This document shows positions 53,801 to 64,000 of a DNA stretch of 64,000 bases, one piece after another. Below the pieces are notes generated by a model. That model was not told where the DNA came from, ran no database searches, and saw only the letters and a program-made list of their open reading frames with translations. Source of the stretch: Betaproteobacteria bacterium (lineage in GTDB: Bacteria > Pseudomonadota > Gammaproteobacteria > Burkholderiales > Rhodocyclaceae); NCBI GenBank assembly GCA_009781175.1, contig WQYQ01000005.1, forward strand, positions 1 to 64,000, read 5' to 3'. A program made the translations under genes and the position numbers. Each line of letters opens with the position of its first letter. Position 1 is the first letter of the stretch.

Positions 53801-56800
53801 CGGGTCGGACACAGTGATCTGGCCGCTGCATGTGTAGTCGCCACTGCCTTCGGTGACACTGGCGGTGCTGTCGCCCGCAAAGCTGGCCGGGATGTTATCC
53901 GCGACGGTCACGCTGACCGTGTAGGTGTTGCTGGCGCCTTGGTCGTCCGTGACGCTGTAGGTGAAGCTGTCCGCACCGCTGTAGCCAGCCTCCGGCATAT
54001 AGGTGTAACTGCCGTCGGCATGGACTGCGACCGTGCCATGAGCCGGGTCGGCGTCTTTGGCGTAGGTCACGTGGTCGCCCTCGTCCACATCACTGGCCGC
54101 CGGCAATTGGCCCGATATGGCAGTGTTGTAAGCAGTGGTAATAGTGTCGTCGGCCGCCGTCGGTGCGTCATTGACGCCGTTCAAGGTGATAACGATGTCG
54201 AAGGTGGTGCCGTCGTTACTCTGGATGGTGAAGCGGTCCGTGGCTTGGCCCGGGCTGCTCAGGGGTTTGAGTTTGACGTTATCCGCCGTGTAGGTCCAGT
54301 TTCCATCGGCGTCGATACTGAAGCTGCCGTAGTTACCGGCCACATTGGTCTGGGCAACGATGGTTGCCGCCGGGTCGTCCGGGTCGGTCACAACGATCTG
54401 GCCAGTGCGCACATAGTCGCCACTATCTTCGGTGACATTGGCGGTGCTGTCGCCATCGAAGGTGGCCGGGACGTTGTCCGAGATGGTGATCGTAACCGTG
54501 TAGGTGGTGTTGTCGGTGCCATCCGAGACGCTATAGGTGAAGCTGTCCGCACCGCTGTAGCCGGCCTCCGGCGTGTAGGTGTAGCTGCCGTCGGCATGGA
54601 TTACGACCGTGCCGTGCGCCGGGTCCGAACCCTTGGCGTAGGTGATGCTCTGGCCTTCATCGACGTCGCTGGCATCCGGCAGTTGGCCCGTGTAGGCAGT
54701 GTTGTGCGCGGTGGTGATGCTGTCATCGGCCGCCGTCGGTGCGTCGTTGACACCATTGAGGGTGATAACGATGTCAAACGTGGTGCCATCGCTGCTTTGG
54801 ATGGTGAAGGTGTCCGTGTCCTGAGCGTCGTAGCTCAGGGGTTTCAATTTGGCGTTGTCGGCCGTGTAGGTCCAGTGACCATCGGCGTCGATGTTGAAGC
54901 TGCCGTACTGGCCTTCAACATTGGTCTGGGCAACGATGGTGGCTGCCGAGTCGTCCGGGTCGCTCACGATGATCTGGCCCGTGCGCGTGTAGTCGCCGCT
55001 GTCTTCCGTGACGCTGGCGCTACTGTCGCCGTTGAAGGTCGCCGGAATGTTGTCCGCGACGGTCACCGTGACCGTGTAGGCGGTGCTGTCGGTACCGTCC
55101 GAGACAGTGTAGGTGAAGCTGTCCGTACCGCTGTAGCCTGCATCCGGCGTGTAAGTGTAGCTGCCGTCGGCATGGATCACGAGCGTGCCGTGCGTCGGGT
55201 CCGAGTCTTTGGCGTAGGTGATGCTCTGACCGTCATCGCCGTCGCTGGCATCTGGCAATTGGCCCGACTTGGCGGTGTTGTACGCGGTGGTGATGGCGTC
55301 GTCCGCCGCCGTCGGCGCATCATTGATGCCGTTCAGGGTGATAACGATATCGAAGGTGGTGCCGTCGTTGCTCTGGATGGTGAAGCGGTCCGTGGCCTGC
55401 CCTGGGATACTCAGGGGCTTCAACTTGGCGTTGTCGGCTGTGTAGATCCAGTGGCCGTCGGCGTCAATGCTGAAACTGCCGTAGCTGCCTTCAACGTTGG
55501 TCTGAGCAACGATCGTCGCTGCCGGGTCGTCTGGGTCGGTCACGATGATCTGGCCGCTGCGCACATAGTCACCGCTGTCCTCCGTCACGCTGGCGCTGCT
55601 GTCGCCATCGAAGGTGGCCGGACGGTTGGCGCCGCTGCTGACCGTGATGGTCAGCGTCGTCGTGGAGCGTGATCCATCACTGTCTTCGATCGTATAGACG
55701 AAGGTATCGGTCTGGCCCGATGTGCTGGAATTGGCGACATAGCTGTAGCTGCCATCGGCATTGAGTGTCAGCGTACCGTAAAGGCCAGCGATTGCAGAGC
55801 CCGCTCCACTGGTGACCTCGGTGGCGGTATCTTCTCCCGCCGGGCGAACGCCAACGACCGTTGCCGGACCGTCCGCGCCGGATACGTCGTTGGTCAGAAC
55901 GTTGCCCGTCGCCGTCTCCCCTTCGACCACGCTGTTCGTGTCGGGATGGGCCGTGGGGCTATCGTCCACGATAGTCACGTTGACGATGTTGTTGATGGCA
56001 TTGCCATAGTCGTCGAAGACAACATAGCTGAACTGGCTGGCGGTGGCGCTAGAGGCTTTGGTCAGGGTGACACTGAAGCTACCGTCTGAACTGACTGCCC
56101 AAGTGCCAATCTCGTTGTTTGCGCCATCCAGCAGTGTGCCAGTTTGTGCTACCAAGGTTTGCCCGGCGCCCAGCGTCAGCATGCCGGCAAAAGTCGCGTC
56201 GCCCGAGTCTGGATCGGACCCCGTGCTCAGCGCGGCCTCGCTGACGGTCGCAGCGCTTTCCGTTGGAATGACGATGGCAATTCCATCGCTATCCCGGGCG
56301 TTATCCGTGTCCGAACTGTTGATGGTAAGGAAATCGGTACCGTAAAAGCCGGCGTCGGGAGTGTAGCGCAGCAAGGTCAGGGCGGCATTGAGGGCATCCT
56401 GCGAGCCGCTGATCGTGATGCTCTGTCCGCTTCCTGTAACGGTTACTCCGGTCGGCTCTTCCGTAAAGGACAGGGTGCCGTGATCGACTTCCAGCGTGAC
56501 ATCGCGGAGGTTGCCGTCCGCATCGTCGACCGACAGCAATCGGTCGCCCGTGAAATCGAGCGGCGTATCCGCCGTGGTCGTGACCGTTGTCGGCCCGGTA
56601 TCACTGATGGGGACGCCGCCCATTTGGTTGACCGGTGCTTCGTTCGCGCCGGTCACGGTAACGGTCAGTGTCGCGGTATCGATTGCGCCTTGGGAATCCT
56701 TCACCTCGTAAGTGAATACATCGTTCGTCACGACGCCGCTACCGGGGTTTTTCACTAAGACATAGGCGTAGCTGCCATCGGCATGGAGGGTGAGCGTGCC

Positions 56801-59800
56801 ATAGGCGCCTTCTATCGTCAGGCTGCCAGTTACATCCTCAAGCGCGTCGGCGGATGGTCCCGCCCGGCTGACACGGAGAATGTCGCCCGTATCAACGTCG
56901 GTATCGTTATCCAGCACGTTACCGGTAGCCGTTTCAACCCCGCCTTTGGCAACGGCGGCCGCATCATTCTCGGCGACGGGCGCGTCGTTCGTGCCCTCAA
57001 TGGTGATGGTTAGACGAGCGTAAGAAGTGTTCCCGCCCGCGTCGGTGACTTTATAGATGAAGGTTTCGGTCAGCGTACCGCCTACCTGTAGCGCATTGAC
57101 CGTCTTGTTGCCGTTATCGACAACGTAATCGAAAGTACCGTCCGCCCGGATAGTCAGCGCGCCATAAGCGCCCTGCAAAGCCTGTCCGGCATCTTGGGTC
57201 GTGCCGTCGTCACGGCTGAAGGACACCACCTCGGTCCATTTGCTGCCGGAGAGTACCGTGCCTGTTGCATCCCACCCAGGTTCGTTGTAACCCGATTCCT
57301 TGGCGGTTACGGAGGCGCCCGCCAGATCGTCCGTGCCCGAGCCATACACCGTGATGGTGAGGGTGCTGCTGCTTTGCAATCCGCCGCTATCGGTGATCGT
57401 GTAATGAAAGACTTCCTCCGCCGATTGGCCGCTCTTTAGGCTGGAGTCAGCGTAAGGAGTGTAGGTATAGTCCCCGTAGCCATTCATCGTCAGCGTTCCG
57501 TAAGCGCCTTGGATGGTGTGACCGTCAGAGGATGGGGCCTCGAATGAGAATTGATTCGCGCCGTCAAAGGTGATCCCGGTCAGCGGTATGTCGAGTGCGA
57601 CAGATTCGAGTTCGCCCGTAATAGCGTTGTAGTTGACGGCAGTGACCTTGGCGCCGGTATTCACACCATCCACTTTGACGGTCATGCCGACGGCGATGGC
57701 TCCCTCCAGGCCGTTGAAGTCGTACAGCGTCGTCGAGCCGCTCGCCGTCGCGGCAGCCACCTGAAGTGCAGTGGTGCCGTTGCTGTTCGTGAGAGTTGCC
57801 AGCGGATCTTTGGGTTTATTTTGGAAACCTACGGTATCGCCGCCGGTGACGGAGTGGGCGACAAAGGTGCTGCCGCCGACGAGGTAGCCGGTGGGCGTCC
57901 CGCTAAGCGTTAAAGTGCTGGTGCTGCCGCTGCCAACGACTGCGGAAGTGATGGAGACGTACTTACTGCTGGCATCATCCCAGTACACCAGCGGGTAGTA
58001 CGTATTAGCAGCGTTCGGGTCTTGGTAATAGAGGTTGTAACCGGCCACGGAGTTGGGACTGCTGCCCAACGGGAAACTCAAGGTGGTGCTGCCAGCATCC
58101 ACATTCACCAGCCCAACAGTCACATCCGCGGTCAGCGTAAGACCATTGACGATGAACGTGCTGTCGTCCACATCCGTGTCGTTCAACGTCACATTCCCCG
58201 TGGCGGAATACCCCACGTCGGAGCCCGTGACACTGACCTTGGCGCTGTTGTAGTCCGGGTTGGCCTGCGGCGCGTCGTTGCTGCCTGCGATCACGATAGT
58301 CAGCGTGGCGCTGGCGATGCCGCCTTTGCCGTCGCTGACGGTGTAGGTGAAGACATCGTCGAGTGTGCCGCCCACGTTCAGAGCATCGACCTTGGGATTG
58401 GCGTTGTCGACGACGTACTCGTAGCTTCCGTCGACATGGATCGTCAGGGTTCCGTATTTCCCGGCTATCGTCGTCCCCGCTCCATCGCTGGCAACGTCCT
58501 GAACGCTGCTGCTGCTGTTCGCAACGCTGATCCGGGTCACCGTCAGATCCTCGCCTGTTGCGCTCTGGGCGTGGTCCAGCACGTTGCCGCTGGCGTTGCT
58601 ACCGGGTACCTCGTACCCCGCTTCGACGGCCATCGCAGACTGTGCCTCTGCCGTGACGGCGGGCGGCTGCGGTGTTTTGTCAACCTCGGCATTAAGCGCA
58701 GTATCCACCCGGTCGGAAGATGATTTGACATTGGCAACCGTGACGGTCTTACCGTCGATCTCGACCTGGATGGTGGTTTGCTGGGCGAACCATGCCTGAT
58801 CTATTACCAGGATGAAACCGCGATTGTCATTCGGGTTATTGTCACCGTCCTTATTGCCGTCGGCCTGGGCCGACGCCAGGTCGACGAAGTCAGCGTCGGT
58901 CCAGAAGTAGAAGCCGCGTATCACACCTTCCGACTTGATGGGTCGGCTAATCCAGCCGTAGTAATCCGCACCGCCGATGTTCAGACCGATGGCCGACACA
59001 TCGTTGCCGTTGAAGTGCTGGCCGCTGTCGCTGTCATTGATGAAAGATGCCCCCAGGTCCGTCGTGTCGTACCAGATGGAGCTATTTTCTTTGACGGCCA
59101 GGCTCAGAGTGCCATTGACCGTGCCATAGACCATCTCGTAGGTACTGACGAAGGAGAACGTCGCCGTATCGACCTCATAGCTCACACCATTCCACTCGAT
59201 AGTGCGATGATCGTTTTTCGCCTGCAAACGTTGCAGGGTATCGGCATCCTCCGCCCACCCCAGAATAGAGTCCGAAAAGAGTTCGCCTTCCTCGCCCGGG
59301 GTGTCCCCACCGTTGTTCAGGATGTCGTCGAACGCGTGGCCGATTTCATGGACCAGGATGTGGGTGAGGTCCGGAGCCTCCATCATGCCGGTCCATACGG
59401 GGTTGATGAAAATGGTCAAGCCGCCATCCGGCCCGTTCATCGTGTAGGCGGCAATGGCGTCAGGCATGACGGCGAAGTCGATGGTCTCGACGTGGAGGCT
59501 CAGACTGCCGTCGAGCAAGGCGGTACGCAAGTCATTAAGACGGGCCGTCCAGGCCGCGTCAGGCATCTCGTTGCCGCCATTGAACAAGGCAAACCACTGC
59601 TCGTCGGTCGCTTGCCTGGCGAAGTCGAGAATGCTCTGGGAGGCGAGCCTGGCCGCTTCCTGAAGTTCAGGCGTGAGGCTGCCGACATCGACATCAAAAT
59701 CGAAATACTGAATGGGTGAATCAGTCGAATCACGCGCATCCGCAACGTGCCTGGACTCCCTGTCGGACCGCGCGTGCGTTTCGTCAGTTCCGTGGGATCT

Positions 59801-59998
59801 GTCGTAGTGGGAATGGTGTTTTTCGCCGGCGGACGACTCATGCGTGTGGCCATGCCCGTGGGATGGGCCATCATCTCCGTGGTGTGACGCATCCACGGCG
59901 ACCGCCTCGGCCATGGCCGCGCCGTCGTACAGCATGCGCGGCTCCAGTCTCATCAGACGAAGGCGGGAAACGGTGGGGTTGGGCTGGCTGCGTTTCAT
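50840..59998 (-). CDS. giant LEPR-XLL surface protein with HEIGH motif and VCBS/cadherin-like repeats
   Basis: From ATG 59998 (AGGA upstream; 60016 ATG and 60028 TTG are alternatives) the product has 3052 residues. Near residue 18 is RLEPRMLYDGAA, the LEPR-XLL sorting-type motif. A His-rich segment follows (about 39-75). Residues about 95-420 include HILVHEIGHAFDD, a zinc-protease-like motif. Next come several divergent VCBS/cadherin-like domains, then seven near-identical units of about 190 residues. The C-terminal 330 residues start with Pro-rich repeats (PPPPSVPP) and are helical and charged. No RTX nonapeptides and no typical type I C-terminal signal are present. It is probably a secreted adhesin exported by the proteins encoded downstream. 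Confidence 0.9.
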   Translation of the reverse strand: MKRSQPNPTVSRLRLMRLEPRMLYDGAAMAEAVAVDASHHGDDGPSHGHGHTHESSAGEKHHSHYDRSHGTDETHARSDRESRHVADARDSTDSPIQYFDFDVDVGSLTPELQEAARLASQSILDFARQATDEQWFALFNGGNEMPDAAWTARLNDLRTALLDGSLSLHVETIDFAVMPDAIAAYTMNGPDGGLTIFINPVWTGMMEAPDLTHILVHEIGHAFDDILNNGGDTPGEEGELFSDSILGWAEDADTLQRLQAKNDHRTIEWNGVSYEVDTATFSFVSTYEMVYGTVNGTLSLAVKENSSIWYDTTDLGASFINDSDSGQHFNGNDVSAIGLNIGGADYYGWISRPIKSEGVIRGFYFWTDADFVDLASAQADGNKDGDNNPNDNRGFILVIDQAWFAQQTTIQVEIDGKTVTVANVKSSSDRVDTALNAEVDKTPQPPAVTAEAQSAMAVEAGYEVPGSNASGNVLDHAQSATGEDLTVTRISVANSSSSVQDVASDGAGTTIAGKYGTLTIHVDGSYEYVVDNANPKVDALNVGGTLDDVFTYTVSDGKGGIASATLTIVIAGSNDAPQANPDYNSAKVSVTGSDVGYSATGNVTLNDTDVDDSTFIVNGLTLTADVTVGLVNVDAGSTTLSFPLGSSPNSVAGYNLYYQDPNAANTYYPLVYWDDASSKYVSITSAVVGSGSTSTLTLSGTPTGYLVGGSTFVAHSVTGGDTVGFQNKPKDPLATLTNSNGTTALQVAAATASGSTTLYDFNGLEGAIAVGMTVKVDGVNTGAKVTAVNYNAITGELESVALDIPLTGITFDGANQFSFEAPSSDGHTIQGAYGTLTMNGYGDYTYTPYADSSLKSGQSAEEVFHYTITDSGGLQSSSTLTITVYGSGTDDLAGASVTAKESGYNEPGWDATGTVLSGSKWTEVVSFSRDDGTTQDAGQALQGAYGALTIRADGTFDYVVDNGNKTVNALQVGGTLTETFIYKVTDAGGNTSYARLTITIEGTNDAPVAENDAAAVAKGGVETATGNVLDNDTDVDTGDILRVSRAGPSADALEDVTGSLTIEGAYGTLTLHADGSYAYVLVKNPGSGVVTNDVFTYEVKDSQGAIDTATLTVTVTGANEAPVNQMGGVPISDTGPTTVTTTADTPLDFTGDRLLSVDDADGNLRDVTLEVDHGTLSFTEEPTGVTVTGSGQSITISGSQDALNAALTLLRYTPDAGFYGTDFLTINSSDTDNARDSDGIAIVIPTESAATVSEAALSTGSDPDSGDATFAGMLTLGAGQTLVAQTGTLLDGANNEIGTWAVSSDGSFSVTLTKASSATASQFSYVVFDDYGNAINNIVNVTIVDDSPTAHPDTNSVVEGETATGNVLTNDVSGADGPATVVGVRPAGEDTATEVTSGAGSAIAGLYGTLTLNADGSYSYVANSSTSGQTDTFVYTIEDSDGSRSTTTLTITVSSGANRPATFDGDSSASVTEDSGDYVRSGQIIVTDPDDPAATIVAQTNVEGSYGSFSIDADGHWIYTADNAKLKPLSIPGQATDRFTIQSNDGTTFDIVITLNGINDAPTAADDAITTAYNTAKSGQLPDASDGDDGQSITYAKDSDPTHGTLVIHADGSYTYTPDAGYSGTDSFTYTVSDGTDSTAYTVTVTVADNIPATFNGDSSASVTEDSGDYTRTGQIIVSDPDDSAATIVAQTNVEGQYGSFNIDADGHWTYTADNAKLKPLSYDAQDTDTFTIQSSDGTTFDIVITLNGVNDAPTAADDSITTAHNTAYTGQLPDASDVDEGQSITYAKGSDPAHGTVVIHADGSYTYTPEAGYSGADSFTYSVSDGTDNTTYTVTITISDNVPATFDGDSTANVTEDSGDYVRTGQIVVTDPDDPAATIVAQTNVAGNYGSFSIDADGNWTYTADNVKLKPLSSPGQATDRFTIQSNDGTTFDIVITLNGVNDAPTAADDTITTAYNTAISGQLPAASDVDEGDHVTYAKDADPAHGTVAVHADGSYTYMPEAGYSGADSFTYSVTDDQGASNTYTVSVTVADNIPASFAGDSTASVTEGSGDYTCSGQITVSDPDDADATIIAQTAEGQYGSFNIDADGHWTYTADNAKLKPLSSPGQATDRFTIQSNDGTTFEIVITLNGINDAPTAADDSITTAYNTAILGQLPAASDVDDGQSITYAKDTDPAHGTVVVHADGSYTYTPEDGYSGADSFTYSVSDGTDNTTYTVTITISDNIPATFDGDGTASVTEDSGDYVRTGQIVVSDPDDPNATIVTQTNVEGQYGSFSIDADGNWTYTADNAKLKPLSTPGQATDTFTIQSSDGTTFEIVITLNGINDAPTAADDSITTAHNTAISGQLPDASDLDDGQSITYAKDSDPAYGTLVIHADGSYTYTPEDGYSGADSFTYSVSDGIDSNTYTVSVTVADNIPASFSGDSSASVTEDSGDYVRSGKIDVTDPDDPNATIVAQTNVAGNYGSFNIDIDGHWTYAADNAKLKPLSIPGQATDRFTIQSNDGTTFDIVITLNGVNDAPTDADDTITTAYNTAKTSQLPAASDVDEGDSVTYAKGSDPAHGTVVIHADGSYTYIPEDGYSGADSFTYTVSDGTDSNTYTVMVTVSDNVPATFSGDSTASVTEDSNDYMRTGQITVSDPDDSNATIVAQTNVEGHYGSFSIDADGYWTYTADNAKLKPLSTPGQATDRFTIQSNDGTTFEIIITLNGVNDAPTAADDTITTAYNTAKSGQLPDATDVDGGQSITYAKGSDPAHGAVVVHADGSYTYTPEDGYSGADSFTYSVSDGTDSNAYTVNMTVSAKLAPPPPSVPPAGTDARAPKIAPPPPSVPPAIGGTPPVPAADNSAMPPVTTSHSLHVLIAVQEAQDQTSGQGSPVDVLGFSSVGAELTTDPSLHVLPAVEAASRSHYNAWRNAQELFERKDIQNADDENDNVGSPSPRVADFSLGLSKPGTDADALAAAPTPDTGAGDAGDDVTAPGEYLSLDGQGEIPLTQAPDAPAAKIAENRRDIAAQLQRLSHRHRTTAQAGVLAQQLAEHPAPTASNQPVVSTVRR
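51607..55631 (-). repeat. seven tandem repeats of about 575 bp
   Basis: Seven units, each about 190 residues and starting near FxGDSxASVTEDSGDY, lie head to tail in the giant protein gene. They are similar enough at the DNA level to allow recombination or assembly collapse. Each unit combines a VCBS-like and a cadherin-like half. Confidence 0.93.
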
Positions 59999-60152
59999 GT
60001 CGTCCTGGCTCGGCATAAAAAGAGACAAAAAGGCCGCGACGCAAGTCCCAGTGGCCTAGCGGAAATTTGCCTTAGGGTTACGCGCTTCTCTCCTGTTAAT
60101 TACGACACGAATCCGAATTTGTTTAGCCTCAATCCCCTGGCGGCTCTAAATG

Positions 60153-60178
60153 AAAAAAGGAGCCTTTTGGCTCCTTTT
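60153..60178 (-). terminator. glnB terminator
   Basis: AGGAGCC-AAAA-GGCTCCT on the minus strand is followed by TTTTT. It ends the nadE-glnB transcript and insulates the giant protein gene. A T-run on the plus strand makes it possibly bidirectional. Confidence 0.88.
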
Positions 60179-60198
60179 GGCTCTGAACATGCCGCGGA

Positions 60199-62197
<1,999 letters not shown>

Positions 62198-62259
62198 GAC
62201 ACAAATATTACCGCGATGCAGCAAAAATGAACGCCCAGACCACCACAGAACTTAAAAAC

Positions 62260-62985
62260 TCAGGAATCGTCCGAATAAGATTTGAACAAGGAATCGTCGA
62301 CAAGCCTGCCGCCGGCCAGCCCGAGTTTGCGGGCACAGCGCGCGGCCAAGCGCTCATCGTGCGTCACGAGAAGCAGCGTGGTGCCGGATTCCCGGTTCAA
62401 TTCAAACATTAGATCCATGATCTGGGCACCGGTTTCGGTGTCGAGATTCCCCGTCGGCTCATCGGCCAGCAATACCGAAGGCTGCACCGCGAAAGCGCGC
62501 GCCAGCGCGACGCGCTGCTGCTCGCCGCCCGAGAGATGTTTCGGATAGTGGCTCATCCGCGCTTGCAGGCCGACGCGTTCGAGCCAGCGCGTGGCCAGCG
62601 CACGCGCATCGCGCCGCCCGGCCAGCTCCAGCGGCATCATGACGTTTTCGAGCGCGGTCAAGGCCGGTAATAACTGAAACGCCTGGAAAACAAAACCAAG
62701 CGCCTCACCGCGCAGCCTGGCGCGCTGATCCTCCGAAAGTCCGAACAAATCGATCCCACGCAGACGCACGACGCCGGAGCTTGGCGTATCCAGACCCGCC
62801 AGCAGACCGAGCAGGGTGCTTTTGCCCGATCCGGAGGCGCCGACGATCGCCACCGTTTCCCCCGCGCCCACGGCAAAGCTAATCTCCTGCAAAATCGTGA
62901 GCGGGCCGTCAACACCGTCGACGCGCTTGACCAGCCTATCGGCCTCCAAAACCGGCGAGGAGTCTGCATCCATGTTGCGATCCAT
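62260..62985 (-). CDS. ybbA: ABC transporter ATP-binding protein, LolD/YbbA type
   Basis: The 241-residue product has Walker A GASGSGKSTLLGLLAG, signature LSGGEQQRVALARA and Walker B VLLADEPTGNLD. It is of the MacB/LolD/YbbA class. Divergence from tesA, as in E. coli ybbA-tesA, supports YbbA. The permease partner is not in the window. Its start (62985, or 62973) overlaps the tesA start. Confidence 0.88.
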   Translation of the reverse strand: MDRNMDADSSPVLEADRLVKRVDGVDGPLTILQEISFAVGAGETVAIVGASGSGKSTLLGLLAGLDTPSSGVVRLRGIDLFGLSEDQRARLRGEALGFVFQAFQLLPALTALENVMMPLELAGRRDARALATRWLERVGLQARMSHYPKHLSGGEQQRVALARAFAVQPSVLLADEPTGNLDTETGAQIMDLMFELNRESGTTLLLVTHDERLAARCARKLGLAGGRLVDDSLFKSYSDDS

Positions 62986-63574
62986 TGTTCTGCTCTGCTT
63001 TCTATTGCCCGCAGCGTGCCATGCTGCCACAGTCCTCGTATTCGGCGACAGCCTTTCGGCCGGCTACGGCCTCAAAACCGAAGAGGCGTGGCCGTCCTTG
63101 CTGCAAAAACGCATCGCCGCCGAAGGTTTCAAGCAAACGGTCATCAATGCAAGCATTAGCGGCGAAACAACCGCGGGAGGGCGAACCCGCTTGCCCACCG
63201 CGCTGGCGCAGCACAAGCCCGCCGTCGTGATTATCGAGCTTGGCGCCAACGACGGGCTGCGCGGCCTTCCGCTTGCGCTGATGCGCGAAAACCTGGAGGC
63301 GATGGTCCGCATGGCTACCCAGGCCGGCACGAAGGTATTGATTATCGGCATGCAGTTGCCCCCGAATTACGGCCCGGACTACACCGAAAAATTCACGGCA
63401 AGCTTTGTCGAAATCGCGAAGAAAAATAAACTCGCGTTCGTGCCCTTTCTGCTTGAGGGCTTCGCCGAACGGCGCGACTGGTTCCAGGCCGACGGCCTGC
63501 ATCCCGTTGCCGCCGCGCAGCCGACGATTGTCAACACCATCTGGAAACAACTCAAACCCCTGCTGAGCCATTGA
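62972..63574 (+). CDS. tesA: arylesterase / acyl-CoA thioesterase I (SGNH)
   Basis: From MLRSIVLLCFLLPAACHA, after GGCGAGGAG, the product has 200 residues with a signal peptide. The catalytic Ser is in FGDSLSAGYG, with block III GAND and the final DGLHP. It is a periplasmic lipase/thioesterase of the TesA family. Confidence 0.94.
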   Translation: MLRSIVLLCFLLPAACHAATVLVFGDSLSAGYGLKTEEAWPSLLQKRIAAEGFKQTVINASISGETTAGGRTRLPTALAQHKPAVVIIELGANDGLRGLPLALMRENLEAMVRMATQAGTKVLIIGMQLPPNYGPDYTEKFTASFVEIAKKNKLAFVPFLLEGFAERRDWFQADGLHPVAAAQPTIVNTIWKQLKPLLSH

Positions 63575-63577
63575 ACC

Positions 63578-64000
63578 ATGACGCGGAGTAACAAGGGGTT
63601 CGCCCAAATCCTTGAACTGAATCAGTTCGACGAAATCATCGATGTACGCTCACCGGCGGAATTCGCGGAAGACCATATTCCCGGCGCGGTCAATTGCCCC
63701 GTTCTCGACAACGCCCAGCGCGCTGAAATCGGCACACTCTACGTTCAGGTTTCTCCCTTCGAAGCCCGCAAACTCGGCGCGGCCTGGGTCGCGGAAAATA
63801 TCGCGCGCCATCTGCGCGAACATTTCATCGCGCGCCCCAGAAGCTGGCGTCCCCTGCTTTATTGCTGGCGCGGCGGACAACGCAGCGGCAGCTTCACAAC
63901 CTGGATGCGCATGATCGGCTGGGACGCCTGCCAGCTTGTCGGCGGCTATAAAACCTATCGCGCTGCGGTGCTCGAATCGCTCGCCAGCCAGCCGGCGCGC
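63578..64000 (+). CDS. mnmH: tRNA 2-selenouridine synthase, 3'-partial
   Basis: The frame opens at ATG 63578, 3 bp after tesA, and runs off the window. The visible 141 residues are a rhodanese domain: IDVRSPAEFAEDHIPGAVNCPV and the active-site loop YCWRGGQRSGS. This is the N-terminal half of MnmH (SelU), which replaces sulphur with selenium at tRNA wobble 2-thiouridine. The P-loop half lies beyond the window. Confidence 0.93.
   Translation, partial: MTRSNKGFAQILELNQFDEIIDVRSPAEFAEDHIPGAVNCPVLDNAQRAEIGTLYVQVSPFEARKLGAAWVAENIARHLREHFIARPRSWRPLLYCWRGGQRSGSFTTWMRMIGWDACQLVGGYKTYRAAVLESLASQPAR

Noticed and set aside
51383-55672. 1429-residue open frame opposite the giant protein repeats
   Set aside because: It is the antisense shadow of repeated, GC-rich sequence with strong codon bias. 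The residues are low-complexity Val/Gly/Arg with no domain, while the minus strand encodes clear VCBS/cadherin-like units.
58022-59719. Plus-strand frames of 233 and 313 residues opposite the N-terminus of the giant protein
   Set aside because: Both are shadows of the minus-strand gene, with arginine- and valine-rich composition and no recognisable motif.

Overview
The window reads as a betaproteobacterial chromosome, probably Burkholderiales-like. The housekeeping order serS, rarA, a GNAT gene, lolA, ftsK, a Crp/Fnr regulator, trxB and an Smr gene, together with nadE-glnB, is typical of that group. This assignment is inferred from gene content and order; no rRNA is present.

Positions 1-3030 hold an AAGCC pentanucleotide tract read in frame into a large adenine-specific DNA methyltransferase with an N-terminal PD-(D/E)XK-like motif. 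This looks like a phase-variable Type IIG restriction-modification protein; its start codon lies left of the window.

Positions 3060-30655 are a lambda-like prophage or prophage remnant next to a tRNA-Ser(CGA) gene. The integrase and excisionase sit at the tRNA end. A plus-strand early operon (23-29 kb) carries a KilA-N protein, RecT and a YqaJ-type exonuclease. A CI/S24 repressor and a Cro-like gene diverge at 17.2 kb. A long minus-strand operon runs through DnaT-like and P-like replication genes, RusA and a Q-like antiterminator to a terminator, then to virion fibre genes, terminase and a portal-MuF fusion. Two promoters (17.24 kb minus, 22.37 kb plus) share three sequence elements in mirror-image order, which looks like an OL/OR pair. 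Cargo includes three toxin-antitoxin modules, a repressor-coupled secreted HNH protein and several unknown genes read in the repressor direction. Major capsid, tail-tube and recognisable lysis genes are absent, and no attL is visible, so the element extends past the left edge or is incomplete.

Positions 30.6-43.3 kb are core chromosome: tRNA-Ser, serS, rarA, lolA, ftsK, a Crp-type regulator, trxB, an Smr protein, a 144-bp palindromic MITE-like element, and a copper-type TonB receptor with a DUF2946 gene.

Positions 43.5-60.0 kb are one minus-strand gene block with a single apparent purpose. It encodes a ~3050-residue surface protein with an N-terminal LEPRxLYDGA motif, a HEIGH motif and VCBS/cadherin-like repeats, followed by a TolC-like lipoprotein, a periplasmic adaptor, a GAF-like/HlyD protein, an M50 site-2-protease/HlyD fusion and a family 3 solute-binding protein. 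There is no ABC ATPase and no RTX motif, so this looks like an export or assembly route distinct from ordinary type I secretion. It is the most interesting system here.

Positions 60.2-64.0 kb return to core genes: glnB, nadE, an ABC ATPase (ybbA-like), tesA and the start of mnmH (selU).
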